Below, piece after piece: positions 26,301 to 34,827 of a stretch of DNA of 62,233 nt. Positions within the stretch are counted from its first letter, which is position 1. Each line of letters begins with the position of its first letter. The translations under genes and the position numbers were made by a program. Source of the DNA: Clostridia bacterium (lineage in GTDB: Bacteria; Bacillota; Clostridia; Christensenellales; Aristaeellaceae); the NCBI GenBank assembly GCA_017396845.1, contig JAFQKQ010000073.1, positions 1 to 62,233 on the forward strand, written 5' to 3'. Below the pieces are notes generated by a model. The model did not search any database. It was given only the letters and a program-made list of their open reading frames with translations, and was not told the origin of the DNA.

Positions 26301-28674
26301 CGCCCGCCCGGTAATCGGTTTTTTCGGAAGGAGAAGTAATAATGGGCGATGAAAGCCTTCCTTTTTCCTGAACGTACACATACACATAATCCGACCAGCC
26401 CGAAACCGCTTGGGAGGATTTTGCTTCCACGACGAACTTATACCAGTAGCCCGCCTTGACCAGCGAAGCGTCAAAGGTGTGTTCCGTATCGGTACCCATC
26501 TTATATACCCATCCGTTTACCGCGGGCTCGTTGTCGCTCCCGGAATCCGGCTTCCCCGAAAGCTGCTTTACGTGAAGCGCGTACTCCTCCGCGCCGCCGG
26601 CATCATTCCACGAAACATATATGTTCGTTCCTTCTTTTGCATCGTCCCAGCATACCGGAGTAAGGATCTCGGGTTTTTCCACATATGCATCCTCCGCATA
26701 GCAGTACACCCACTCGCTCCAGCCGCTCTTCATACCCTCAGCCTTCGACGCAACGACAAACTTATACCAATAGCCCGGAATGAAATCCTCCGCGTTCAAT
26801 GTATAGGATGTAACGGACGAAGGCAGATCATCCTCCCAATATACGTGATACGGCTCGCTGTTGTCGTTTCTGTCGGGCATATTGATAAGGCGCAGGATTC
26901 GATAGTGGTACTCTTCCGCGCCCGTCACGTTCTCCCAGTCGAACTCGATATCCCTGTAGCCCTTGTACCTTACGGTGTTGACGGGGAAAGAAACAACGGG
27001 CGAATCCAAAGTACCTTCCTTTGCATATACATACACGGGCTCAGAGTATACGTCGTCCGTTCCTTCCGCAAACGCCTTCACGGAAAACCTGTACCAATGC
27101 CCGCCGACAACATAGCTTCCGTCGAGCGTAAACTCCGTTTCGCCCTGCGAAAGCGTATCCGACCAGCTGTCAAGCGCCTCTCCATCATCAAAAGGCGGGC
27201 TGTCGGTTCCCGGAAACTTCTCGACCGTACACCGATACCCCTCGGCGTCGCCCACCATGTTCCACGTCATTTCGATCGTTTCGCCGTTTTCCGCTTCACC
27301 GTTTGCTGCAGATACATAAACGACGGGCGCCGCCAGCGTAAATTCATCCAAATAGCAGTACACATAGTCCGACCAGCCGGATTTCATACCCTCGGCATAT
27401 GCCTCAACCGCGAATTTATACCAATATCCGCTTAAAGCATCCTCAGCCGGAAGCGTAAATGATGTTTTGCCGTCCGTATAATCTCCCGGCCACGTTTGAT
27501 ATGCGTCTTCCATGTCACTGGCTGGATTGGGTTCTCCCTTCAAGCGTTTTAACCAAAAACGATAGCCTTCTGCACCGGAGACGCTGTTCCAATCAAAGGG
27601 AATATCCTGATACCCTCGGATATGATCGTAATTCCCGGGATACCCGATCGTGGGATTTGCAAGCGTTCCCTCTTCAACATACACATACAAATGCTCCGAC
27701 CAGCCGGAATCCATGTCGTCGGCATACGCCTCAACGGAAAACTTATACCAGTACCCGCCGATTACTTCATCTGCGCTCAAATCAAAATACAATCTGGAAG
27801 AAGAAACGCTTTTCTTCCATTCATTGACAAAGTCTTCTTCGGTACTGCCGTACACGGGATCTCCGGAAAGCTGTTTCACATGATATGTATACCCTTCTGC
27901 GCCGGAAACGCTCGTCCACTTAAGCCGTATGCTGTCGCCGGTAAAATAGCTGCCGCTTTGAGACGGGCTTGTAATCACAGGATCTGCAAGCTTTCCCTTT
28001 TCCGTCGTGAAGGATTTGTAGCCGGTGTACTTTTCTCCCGCGGCATTTTCCGCATATGCTCTGTAATAATACTTCGTACCGGGTTCAAGACCCGTAACCG
28101 TCATATATTTTGTTCCCTTTGTCGTCGGATTGTAGGAAGTGCTGTAATCGAAAAAGGAATACTGATCCATATAGCTTTTGCTGGATCGGGTTCCGATGTA
28201 GAAACCCGAATCCAGAATCTTCTGACCGTAGTCGCTATCCACGCTCATTTCCAAAACCACGCTGGTTTGGGTAATATTTTCGGCAAAACCGTTGGTAACG
28301 TCCGGCGCATGCGATATATTGATAAATATGTAATCCTCCGTAAAAATCGAAGGCGGACTCATTTCCGGCTTTTTCGTTGCGCCTACCCAGATTTTCAGAA
28401 GCGCGATTTCATTTTCTATATATGAATCTGCCTCTAAATACGTATCTTCTGTGTAGTAATTCCTGACATAAGCCGTATTGGTATCCACATTCAGAATCGT
28501 AACGTAGTACCCGGTCGCACCCGTGACGTCATTCCATTCAATCACAATGTCCTCCGTCCACGAATACACATCCGGTTCGGGCGAAATGATGGTGAGCGTA
28601 GACGCGGCATGCGACGTCAACCCCCAGAGCATCAAAACCGACAGCAGAATCAGTATTCCGGCGAGCTTTTTCAT
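23329..28674 (-). CDS. Large secreted multidomain surface protein, possible transpeptidase-like C-terminus
   Basis: 1781 residues. Signal peptide at 1-23; a module at 24-122; an FN3-like domain at 123-226. Six repeats of about 110 residues follow at 227-880, each with a GYWYKFxVEAxAEG...GWSxYVYxY core. Then a BspA-like leucine-rich segment (about 890-975), two BACON-like modules (about 990-1155), an FN3 domain (1160-1252) and further beta modules to about 1480. The C-terminal 280 residues differ: about 1640-1666 read INIHHRYWDGLW ... NSEGCITI, recalling the His...S-x-G-C motif of L,D-transpeptidase (YkuD) folds. There is no LPxTG motif or membrane anchor. Probably a cell-surface adhesion or wall-associated protein; the enzymatic role is inference. 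Single gene with its own promoter. Confidence 0.7.
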   Translation of the reverse strand: MKKLAGILILLSVLMLWGLTSHAASTLTIISPEPDVYSWTEDIVIEWNDVTGATGYYVTILNVDTNTAYVRNYYTEDTYLEADSYIENEIALLKIWVGATKKPEMSPPSIFTEDYIFINISHAPDVTNGFAENITQTSVVLEMSVDSDYGQKILDSGFYIGTRSSKSYMDQYSFFDYSTSYNPTTKGTKYMTVTGLEPGTKYYYRAYAENAAGEKYTGYKSFTTEKGKLADPVITSPSQSGSYFTGDSIRLKWTSVSGAEGYTYHVKQLSGDPVYGSTEEDFVNEWKKSVSSSRLYFDLSADEVIGGYWYKFSVEAYADDMDSGWSEHLYVYVEEGTLANPTIGYPGNYDHIRGYQDIPFDWNSVSGAEGYRFWLKRLKGEPNPASDMEDAYQTWPGDYTDGKTSFTLPAEDALSGYWYKFAVEAYAEGMKSGWSDYVYCYLDEFTLAAPVVYVSAANGEAENGETIEMTWNMVGDAEGYRCTVEKFPGTDSPPFDDGEALDSWSDTLSQGETEFTLDGSYVVGGHWYRFSVKAFAEGTDDVYSEPVYVYAKEGTLDSPVVSFPVNTVRYKGYRDIEFDWENVTGAEEYHYRILRLINMPDRNDNSEPYHVYWEDDLPSSVTSYTLNAEDFIPGYWYKFVVASKAEGMKSGWSEWVYCYAEDAYVEKPEILTPVCWDDAKEGTNIYVSWNDAGGAEEYALHVKQLSGKPDSGSDNEPAVNGWVYKMGTDTEHTFDASLVKAGYWYKFVVEAKSSQAVSGWSDYVYVYVQEKGRLSSPIITSPSEKTDYRAGESIQFIWSKVENAVNYTFYVQQLAGQPSLSGSEDVVFEWSDTTGAANRMFTLEGENVKECTWYRFFVEAKAEGYESGWSEYVSIYIPENEDWIHYVLGDKVICISEEAYLGNELLRTFDASGSKLETIGARAFLNCTNLTSVYLPESVYDIAPDAFEGCGNIKLHVIAGSFAESYAISNMISHEAHGVQVVSDNIQLSRTFWDIAYSDSAEAIVKVFSTNNWTAASDSTWLKLSAVSGTNGAEIMLTADENKTGQVRYAEVWFTCGEAAAQLSVSQNAFSSKVCALEVNPNYWQATAECPSREIVVTNDADFTVSSNKAWLTYTVINGSVKASVSAAALESANSGALTITCSDCGGVRTVIVETDGVSGIKVNAPENVKASPNEPHAVTVSWSPVAGASYILERSDDGGASFFKIASVSEGVTSYTDAFEIWSRISYTYRVRAVKDGNMSAYSSLASAVTPAEAVLSFTGAVGAVGNGGRAYMEDIPSVSWTTVDSAAYYKLTVKNDTAGVYVDSLSSTNVGNISAYSLEGKLREGCSYKVWVGAYNAYDRIVGQSAVWSFTIIDVTQAPPPEIVINSMTKAWVRNSGNAYFGVTFTSKNAHLIVFEFEGLEVYEKWDKETQNAALGARSVWEYDGPSIGENYDYNSTTYTAYFYPVSGTPDGEYKINVRAYGEGGEAIAPAPAYINLFALSEEELSDYHYKYTEGNLNVTVGKNRGYMNKFIADNINSNRWQTELAGGRAVILMFEGCGSNAAANKRSNAACIVIRNVNGKPTIVFQNAGSSTLPDAMTKSRDGGMLHSVDGTYTAYKIMHSSTSWHGYAALHIDPYVYRFKPDGTDTQKFCCGDQINIHHRYWDGLWNGTGNGAGNSEGCITITQNFYAASRYNCTQLVHTNHSSCSDAQKKKYASAPADYKDYIQFLHAVNAMPADEIDLNQSITGVYTGSALGDAVGIMVIDRTTAYSYLAAIGYSETRIEKIMGSSYINRNSWSN

Positions 28675-28713
28675 ATGTGCACACTCCGTTTCATTACACC
28701 TTCAATTCTAACC

Positions 28714-28742
28714 ATTATACCAAACAAAATCAAATAAGTAAA
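28714..28742 (-). promoter_or_regulatory. Sigma-A promoter for the 1781-residue protein
   Basis: Minus-strand -35 TTTACT (28737-28742), 17-nt spacer, -10 TATAAT (28714-28719), about 40 nt ahead of the start codon. Confidence 0.72.
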
Positions 28743-28779
28743 GATATTGAATGAATTCGGTATTCGTATCCGTTTCGAA

Positions 28780-29344
28780 AACGTAAACAGACCGCCGACA
28801 ACTCGTCGGCGGCCAGGAGGTATACCTATGAAATTATAATTTTGTTTGCGGGTCCGAACGCTGAGGTTTACCGCTTTCCTGTCTGAATGATTCCCCATCC
28901 ATCATGTTCATAACGTTACAAATTCCGTTTGCTGTATGGATTGCGATTTTTCCGATTGACGGGTTCAAGCGCAGATGCTTTTTCAGCCATCCTTCGCGAC
29001 CTCAGCGTCATGATTTCGGTTCGCTTTGGGTTCAACATTGGTTCGGTACTGCTATCCTCTGCCTACGGGGTTCCCGTTTCCGCTTCGCCCATCCGTTTTT
29101 GTTCACCACGTTATCATTGTCCGACTACCGGATGAGTTCTGATTTATTTCGCCGTTTCCCAATATATTTTCAATACTTTCGGGTTTCGGCCAATCTCATT
29201 TATTCTTCAGTGGCCGTTACGGGCGAAGCAGAAAGAATGATGTGTGAGGTTATGGTCCAACGGCATCGCCCCCTTTCGGTAATTTGATGAGCTTTTCGAA
29301 TCGAAGCGCTTGCTTCTGTTATTCTGCGTCTTCTTCCTTGGCTC
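28780..29344 (-). ncRNA. Candidate large structured noncoding RNA (about 565 nt)
   Basis: A gene-free stretch with a consensus promoter at one end and a GC-rich terminator-type hairpin (28791-28813) at the other. No open frame with a ribosome site fits either strand. Perfect long-range pairings are visible: 28858-28867 with 28999-29008 (10 bp) and 29082-29090 with 29221-29229 (9 bp, GGGCGAAGC/GCTTCGCCC). Local hairpins include 29187-29192/29211-29216, 29065-29069/29073-29077 and 29303-29307/29312-29316. On the RNA strand the unpaired parts are rich in GAAA-type and A-rich runs, as in ornate large RNAs. Length and setting recall the ROOL class, less so OLE. It does not look like RNase P RNA or tmRNA. 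Class unproven. Confidence 0.6.
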
Positions 29345-29350
29345 AACTGT

Positions 29351-29379
29351 ATAATAGCACATATCGCCCTTTATGTCAA
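29351..29379 (-). promoter_or_regulatory. Consensus sigma-A promoter of the candidate large RNA
   Basis: Minus-strand -35 TTGACA (29374-29379), exactly 17 nt, -10 TATTAT (29351-29356). It directs transcription away from iorB into the gene-free region; the start is expected near 29344. Confidence 0.82.
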
Positions 29380-29470
29380 TGCCTTTTTAACAAATTCAGC
29401 AAAAATATTTTTTACCGGCGTATTTTGTGCATCATTCATCAAATCGTAAATATATTTATCAGTTCTTATG

Positions 29471-29510
29471 TAAAAATAAGAGGAATATTCAACAAAACGA
29501 ATATCCCTCT
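29471..29510 (-). terminator. Terminator of the ior operon
   Basis: A 12-bp stem with one G-T pair (29479-29490 against 29499-29510) is followed on the minus strand by TATTTTTA. It closes the T-box operon before the promoter of the noncoding RNA. Confidence 0.75.
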
Positions 29511-29519
29511 TTCCAATCG

Positions 29520-30092
29520 TTATGCGTCTCTTCCCATCATAAACGCTTTTTTATTCAGTTCCACAAACTGCGGCTTCACGATGCTTTCAATGGCTTCCAT
29601 CCAGGCTTCCGTTTCGATTTCGGGCATATACCTGGAAAGAACTCCCAGAAGCACTGTATTGGCGGCCTTGGTGCTTCCGGCGCTTTTCGCCATTTCCAAA
29701 GCGTCTACGCTTATGGTATCGCTCATGCCCTTCAGCTTCTCAACCGCATCCTTCGGATACTCCATAGCGCCGGTGATTACGGGCATGGGGTACATTTTCT
29801 GGGTGTTGGTGATCAATTTGCCGTTTGGCGCAAGGCAGGCGATCCAGCGCGCGCCTTCAATCGCCTCAAAGGAAAGTATGAAATCGGCCTCGCCGGGATC
29901 GACGATGGGCGAAAACACCTTCTCGCCGTATTTCACATACGTTACCACGGAGCCGCCGCGCTGGGACATGCCGTGAACCTCGCTCAGCTTCACGTCATAG
30001 CCCTTTTCAATCAAAACGTGTCCGATCAGGCGGGAGGCCAGAAGCGTACCCTGTCCGCCGACGCCAACGATCATAATGGAAGTAGTCTTCAT
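29520..30092 (-). CDS. iorB: Indolepyruvate ferredoxin oxidoreductase, beta subunit
   Basis: 190 residues, the usual size. Carries the gamma-type domain of 2-oxoacid:ferredoxin oxidoreductases (IMIVGVGGQGTLLASRLIGH near the start). It works with IorA to interconvert arylpyruvates and aryl-acetyl-CoA with ferredoxin. The ATG at 30092 overlaps the iorA stop (ATGA), so the subunits are made together; longer in-frame upstream sequence lies inside iorA and is not used. Last gene of the T-box operon. Confidence 0.93.
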   Translation of the reverse strand: MKTTSIMIVGVGGQGTLLASRLIGHVLIEKGYDVKLSEVHGMSQRGGSVVTYVKYGEKVFSPIVDPGEADFILSFEAIEGARWIACLAPNGKLITNTQKMYPMPVITGAMEYPKDAVEKLKGMSDTISVDALEMAKSAGSTKAANTVLLGVLSRYMPEIETEAWMEAIESIVKPQFVELNKKAFMMGRDA

Positions 30093-31825
30093 GCCTGCTT
30101 TCCCTCCCCTATCGCATGGAACGCGCACAGCTGCTCGCAAAGGCCGCAGCCTACGCACTGCGTATTGTCGATAACAGCTTTCTTGTTTTCAAAGCGGATG
30201 GCGGGGCAGCCCAGCCTCATGCAGGCGCGGCAGCCCTTGCACGTATCGGGATCAATCGAAAGCGCCGGCTTGGGCTTTACATTTTTCAAAAGCATGCAGG
30301 GCTTTCTTACGATGATCACGGAGGGTTCGTTTGCTTCCAGCTCTTCCCGAATCGCCGATTCCAGCGCCTTCAGATCGGAAGGATCCGCAACTCTTACGCG
30401 GCGGATGCCCACCGCTTCGCATACCTTTTCAAGGCTGACCGGCGGCACGGGCTGCATCTTCAGCGTATAGCCCGTTGCGGGATTCTGCTGGTGACCGGTC
30501 ATGCCGGTGATGGAGTTATCGAGAATCAGAACGGTTGCGATGCTCTGATTGTAGGCGATATCGGTCAGCGATGTAATGCCGGAGTGCAGGAACGTGGAAT
30601 CGCCGATGACGGCGACCGCTTTTGCGGCGTTCTCCGGACGCGCCTTCAAAAAGCCGTGCAGCATGGAAACGCTCGCGCCCATGCATACCGTGGAATCCAC
30701 AGCCGAAAGCGGCGCTGCGGCGCCCAGCGTGTAGCAGCCGATGTCCCCAATAACCGTGAGCTTCATTTTGCTCAGCGTATAGAAAACGCCTCTGTGCGGG
30801 CAGCCCGCGCACATGACCGGCGGGCGCGGCGGAACGGGCTCGCCGAAGCTTCTGGCGTCGTTCGTATCGATTCCGAACGCTTTGGCAATCTTCGTCTGGG
30901 AGAGCTCTCCGATCAGGCCGAAAAGCTCCTTGCCGCCGTCCACGCGGATACCGTTTACTTTCATATCGGTTTCGATCACGGGATCGAGCTCCTCGACCAC
31001 GTAAACCTTCTCAACCTTTTCGGCAAACGCGCGCATTTTCTCAATGGGCGAGGGATAGGTGAAGCCGAGCTTCAGAACGCTCGCATCCGGGAATACTTCG
31101 CGTATATACTGATAGCATGCGCCGCTGGTCACAAAGCCGATCTTTGTATCGCGGATTTCTTCCGCATTCAGGGGCGACTCGTTGGCGTACGCTTCCAGCG
31201 CCTTCAGTCTGTCTTCCACCACCACATGGCGCTTAAAGCCGTTTGCGGGATTCATTACATACTTCGAAGGATTCTTTTCGTATGCCTTCAGCTCCTTTTC
31301 GCTCCTCTCATGAAGCTCAACCAGGCTCTGAGAGTGCGCAACGCGCGTGCAGGTTCTAAGGAGTACAGGCGTATCGAATTTCTCGGAAATTTCATAGGCG
31401 ACAGACACAAAATCGCGGCACTCCGCACTGTCGGAAGGCTCCAGCATGGGCAGCTTCGCCGCGCGGGCATAATGCCGGGAATCCTGCTCGTTCTGCGAGG
31501 AATGCATCGCAGGATCGTCCGCCACGCAGATTACAAATCCGCCGTTTACGCCCGTGTATGCTGATGTAAACAGGGGATCCGCCGCTACGTTCAGACCCAC
31601 GTGCTTCATAGCCGTAAAGCTTCTCGCGCCGGCCATCGACGCGCCCAGCGCCGCTTCGCAGGCTACCTTCTCATTGGGCGCCCATTCGGCATAAACCTCG
31701 CCATATTTTGCGGCAAACTCCGTAATTTCAGTACTCGGTGTTCCGGGATAAGAGGAAACAAATTTTACGCCCGCCTCATAAAGACCGCGCGCAATCGCTT
31801 CGTTTCCAAGCAAAAGTTTTTTCAT
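30089..31825 (-). CDS. iorA: Indolepyruvate ferredoxin oxidoreductase, alpha subunit
   Basis: 578 residues. The N-terminal pyrimidine-binding part is KLLLGNEAIARGLYEAGV; the thiamine-diphosphate region includes GDIGCYTLGA and LDNSITGMTGHQQNP. The C-terminus carries two 4Fe-4S ferredoxin motifs, CKGCRACMRLGCP and CVGCGLCEQLC. It converts indole-, phenyl- or 4-hydroxyphenylpyruvate to the arylacetyl-CoA, or runs in reverse with reduced ferredoxin. Start 31825 chosen for an AAAGGAG site 12 nt upstream. A 112-nt gap to the ligase holds a hairpin without a T run and a weak promoter-like sequence, so partial internal initiation is possible. Confidence 0.95.
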   Translation of the reverse strand: MKKLLLGNEAIARGLYEAGVKFVSSYPGTPSTEITEFAAKYGEVYAEWAPNEKVACEAALGASMAGARSFTAMKHVGLNVAADPLFTSAYTGVNGGFVICVADDPAMHSSQNEQDSRHYARAAKLPMLEPSDSAECRDFVSVAYEISEKFDTPVLLRTCTRVAHSQSLVELHERSEKELKAYEKNPSKYVMNPANGFKRHVVVEDRLKALEAYANESPLNAEEIRDTKIGFVTSGACYQYIREVFPDASVLKLGFTYPSPIEKMRAFAEKVEKVYVVEELDPVIETDMKVNGIRVDGGKELFGLIGELSQTKIAKAFGIDTNDARSFGEPVPPRPPVMCAGCPHRGVFYTLSKMKLTVIGDIGCYTLGAAAPLSAVDSTVCMGASVSMLHGFLKARPENAAKAVAVIGDSTFLHSGITSLTDIAYNQSIATVLILDNSITGMTGHQQNPATGYTLKMQPVPPVSLEKVCEAVGIRRVRVADPSDLKALESAIREELEANEPSVIIVRKPCMLLKNVKPKPALSIDPDTCKGCRACMRLGCPAIRFENKKAVIDNTQCVGCGLCEQLCAFHAIGEGKQA

Positions 31826-31937
31826 AATATCAGGGACTCCTTTATCGTGGTACAACTTTATAATAATACCATAATTCCATGAAAACTTCCATATAGATTT
31901 CACCGGCAGACAAAATTTTGCCTACCGGAAACTTTTA

Positions 31938-33572
31938 TCAGCCCGTGATCTGTGTTTTTACGAGGCTCTCGCCGCAATACATCTTTCTGAGCTTCGGCTT
32001 CTCGATCTTGCCGGTGGGATTTCTGGGAACGACCGCAAAAATCACCTTTCTGGGTCTCTTATAGCGCGGAAGCTCCTTGCAGAATTCCTGTACTTCCGCT
32101 TCGGTCATCTGTTCGCCTTCCTTGACCTCAATAATCGCAGCCGCGATTTCGCCCAAACGCGCGTCCGGAAGGCCGATGACCGCTACATCCTTGACCTTCT
32201 GATTGGCGCGAAGGTAATCCTCGATCTGTACGGGATACAGGTTTTCGCCGCCCGTGATGATTACATCCTTCTTGCGGTCGACCAGGAAAATAAAGCCGTC
32301 CTCATCCGTCATAGCCATATCGCCCGTATGCAGCCAGCCGTCCTTTAAAACATCGTTCGTCGCCTTATCATCGTGATAGTAGCACGTCATAACGCCGGGA
32401 CCCTTTACCGCGAGCTCGCCCACGTCACCCTTTTTAACGATATTTCCGTTCTCATCCACAATCTTGACCTCCCAGCCGTATCCGGGAATGCCGATTGCGC
32501 CGACCTTGTGAATGTTCTCAATGCCCAGATGCACGCAGCCCGGACCGATGGATTCGGAAAGGCCGTAATTGGTATCGTAGTCATGGTTCGGGAAAACCTG
32601 CTTCCAGCGGCGAATGAGGCTGGGCGGCACGGGCTGAGCGCCGATATGCATAAGCCTCCACTTGGAAAGGTCGTAGTTTTCAAGATTGATTCTTCCGGAA
32701 TCGATGGCGTCCAGAATATCCTGCGCCCACGGCACGAGCAGCCAGACGATCGAGCATTTCTCGTCCGACGCCGCCTTCACAATCGTCTCCGGCTTTACGC
32801 CCGTCAGCAAAACAGACTTGCCGCCTGATACAAGAGAGCCGAACCAGTGCATTTTCGCGCCCGTATGATACAGAGGCGGTATGCACAAAAATACGTCGTC
32901 ATGCATCTGTCCGTGATGCTTCTGCTCCACTATCGCCGCATGCATAAGACTTCTGTGCTTATGAAGGATGGCCTTCGGGAAGCCCGTCGTTCCGGAGGAA
33001 AAATAAATCGCCGCGTCGTCGTCGTCCGTAAGCTCGATTTCCGTCTTCTCGCTGGACTCGTTGGCGACCAGATGCAGATAATTTTCCGCAAATACCGGGC
33101 AGCTGTCGCCCACATAGAACAGAAGCTTCACCTTCGGAATCTTATCCGCGATTTCCTCCACGCGTCCGATAAACTCAGAGCCAAACAAAAGCGCGTCGGA
33201 ATCGGAAAGATCAAGGCAATACCGGATCTCATCCGCAGTATATCTGAAATTGAGCGGCACGGCCAGCGCGCCTGCCTTGAGCGCGCCAAAGTAGATCGGC
33301 AGCCATTCGATGCCGTTCATCATGAGAATCGCTACCTTGTCGCCCTTCTTGATTCCGCGGTTTCTCAAAAGATTTGCGCAGCGGTTCGCCTTCTCGTCGA
33401 ACACGCGCCAGGTAATCTCGCGCCTGTAGGAACGGCCGCGCGGCTGTTCGATCAGCTCGTATTCCTTCCAAGTGGTTCTTCTGATTTCCTTGACCTCGGG
33501 ATTCAATTCCACAAGCGCCGTTTCATACGGGAATTTCTTCGCATTTTCTTCAAGATACTGAATAATCGGCAT
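31938..33572 (-). CDS. AMP-forming acyl-CoA ligase, probably for aryl acids
   Basis: 544 residues of the ANL superfamily. Core motifs in order: YFSSGTTGFPKAI (P-loop), NYGLSESIG, GWLHTGDMA, ITGGENLYPVQIE, and the C-terminal catalytic Lys in PTGKIEKPKLRK. It activates a carboxylic acid as acyl-AMP and then the CoA thioester. Sequence alone does not tell medium-chain from aryl substrates. Its place between an OFA-type transporter and iorAB under a tyrosine-type T-box suggests 4-hydroxyphenylacetate or similar arylacetates. It starts 30 nt after the transporter with a GGAAAGGAACC site. Confidence 0.85.
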   Translation of the reverse strand: MPIIQYLEENAKKFPYETALVELNPEVKEIRRTTWKEYELIEQPRGRSYRREITWRVFDEKANRCANLLRNRGIKKGDKVAILMMNGIEWLPIYFGALKAGALAVPLNFRYTADEIRYCLDLSDSDALLFGSEFIGRVEEIADKIPKVKLLFYVGDSCPVFAENYLHLVANESSEKTEIELTDDDDAAIYFSSGTTGFPKAILHKHRSLMHAAIVEQKHHGQMHDDVFLCIPPLYHTGAKMHWFGSLVSGGKSVLLTGVKPETIVKAASDEKCSIVWLLVPWAQDILDAIDSGRINLENYDLSKWRLMHIGAQPVPPSLIRRWKQVFPNHDYDTNYGLSESIGPGCVHLGIENIHKVGAIGIPGYGWEVKIVDENGNIVKKGDVGELAVKGPGVMTCYYHDDKATNDVLKDGWLHTGDMAMTDEDGFIFLVDRKKDVIITGGENLYPVQIEDYLRANQKVKDVAVIGLPDARLGEIAAAIIEVKEGEQMTEAEVQEFCKELPRYKRPRKVIFAVVPRNPTGKIEKPKLRKMYCGESLVKTQITG

Positions 33573-33602
33573 GATATCGGTTCCTTTCCTAGCAAATGCT
33601 TT

Positions 33603-34790
33603 TTATGCTTTTTTAATGGAGATATTTACGATAAGACCCACGGCGGACAATGCCGCAAGCACGATAAACGTTGAAACATAACCGCCCGAAGCCTCTACCA
33701 GTTTTCCGGCAAGGGTGGATGCAAACGACGCCGGAATCAGAACCAGGTTCAGAACGGAGAAATTAAGCGCAAAATTCCTGGTTCCGTAAAAAGCGGAGGC
33801 AAACGCCGAGGAAACGGTCGGCGAAAAGCCGTACAGAAACGCACAGAGTATAAGTCCCGCAACGCCGATTGCAGGCACGCCCAGAAGGAGCGCAATAAGC
33901 GCGGTGAGGGGCGCAAGAATCGCCACAAGGCTGGTGATATATTGGGTCTTTCTAAGGCCCGCCTTGTCAAACAAAGCGCCAGAGAACAAGCGGCCGAGGC
34001 CGTTGAATATCGAGAGAAGTCCCGCTACCGTAACGGCGCTTTCAGCAGACAGGCCGGTCGCCACAAAGAAATCCTTGCCGAAGCCAATCGCAGTGGAGCC
34101 TACGGCCGCAAGAAGCGTGAAGAACACAAACAGCTTCCAGAAGCTGACTCTTCTGATCATGTCCTTCGTTTCAACGTCGTTTTCATCCGCTGCCTTAGCG
34201 GCGCTTGCGCCCTTCTTCTGATCGGGCGCCTGAATCAGAAATGCCGCGAGAATCATCACGCAGCCGATCACCGCGCCGTAAAGCAGATATGTACTGCGCC
34301 AGCCTATGCCCGGCATGCCGAAAAGCTTGTCCGCAAGCTTTCCGAGCACCAAAGCAGAAAAGCCGAAGCTCATCATCATAGCGCCGCTGGCAAGGCCCTT
34401 TTTATCCGGGAACCAGGCATTGGTGGCAGAAATTACTACATTGTACACAATTCCGATACCGCCGGCTGCAAGAACGCCATAGGCTATGTCCATAAGCGCG
34501 ATGCTCCCCTTCAGCGTTCCCGCGATCGTAAAGCCCGCGATAATGAGAACCGCTGCAATCAGCATGCGAACGCGCGATGAAAGCTTCTTGGAAAGCAGTC
34601 CCGAGGCAAGCCCGCCAAGGCAGAAAAAGCACAAAGTAAGCGTAAAGCAGAACTGCGTCTGGCTGAGCGTCCAGCCGAATTCCTCCGCAAGAGGCGATTT
34701 TAGAATGCTCCACGCGTAGATTACGCCGGCCATCAGAAGCGTTACGCACGCCATGACCAGCCTTCCCCATCTTCCAATCCCTTTGTTCAT
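33603..34790 (-). CDS. MFS transporter, OFA (oxalate/formate antiporter-like) family
   Basis: 395 residues with 12 membrane segments. The opening MACVTLLMAGVIYAWSILKSPLAEEFGW is the OFA-family signature of monocarboxylate transporters; here it continues with LSQTQFCFTLTLCFF. First gene of the operon, immediately behind the T-box. An AGGAGGAAAAAGGT ribosome site precedes the ATG at 34790; an in-frame upstream extension would run through the T-box terminator and is rejected. Likely role: uptake of the carboxylate used by the next gene. Confidence 0.85.
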   Translation of the reverse strand: MNKGIGRWGRLVMACVTLLMAGVIYAWSILKSPLAEEFGWTLSQTQFCFTLTLCFFCLGGLASGLLSKKLSSRVRMLIAAVLIIAGFTIAGTLKGSIALMDIAYGVLAAGGIGIVYNVVISATNAWFPDKKGLASGAMMMSFGFSALVLGKLADKLFGMPGIGWRSTYLLYGAVIGCVMILAAFLIQAPDQKKGASAAKAADENDVETKDMIRRVSFWKLFVFFTLLAAVGSTAIGFGKDFFVATGLSAESAVTVAGLLSIFNGLGRLFSGALFDKAGLRKTQYITSLVAILAPLTALIALLLGVPAIGVAGLILCAFLYGFSPTVSSAFASAFYGTRNFALNFSVLNLVLIPASFASTLAGKLVEASGGYVSTFIVLAALSAVGLIVNISIKKA

Positions 34791-34827
34791 ACCTTTTTCC
34801 TCCTTACAGGCACGGCGGATATGAATG

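Noticed and set aside
28813-28840. Mini-frame with a perfect AGGAGG and ATG-AAA-TTA-TAA on the plus strand
   Set aside because: Only three codons, no promoter in that direction, and inside the candidate structured RNA read from the other strand.
28780-29344. RNase P RNA or tmRNA as the identity of the structured RNA
   Set aside because: I do not see the GAGGAAAGUCC/ACAGAA core of RNase P RNA or tRNA-like ends with a tag frame as in tmRNA; the length is also too great.
31826-31937. Hairpin between the acyl-CoA ligase and iorA as a terminator
   Set aside because: The stem is good but no T run follows, and the gene order argues for one operon; at most it modulates expression.
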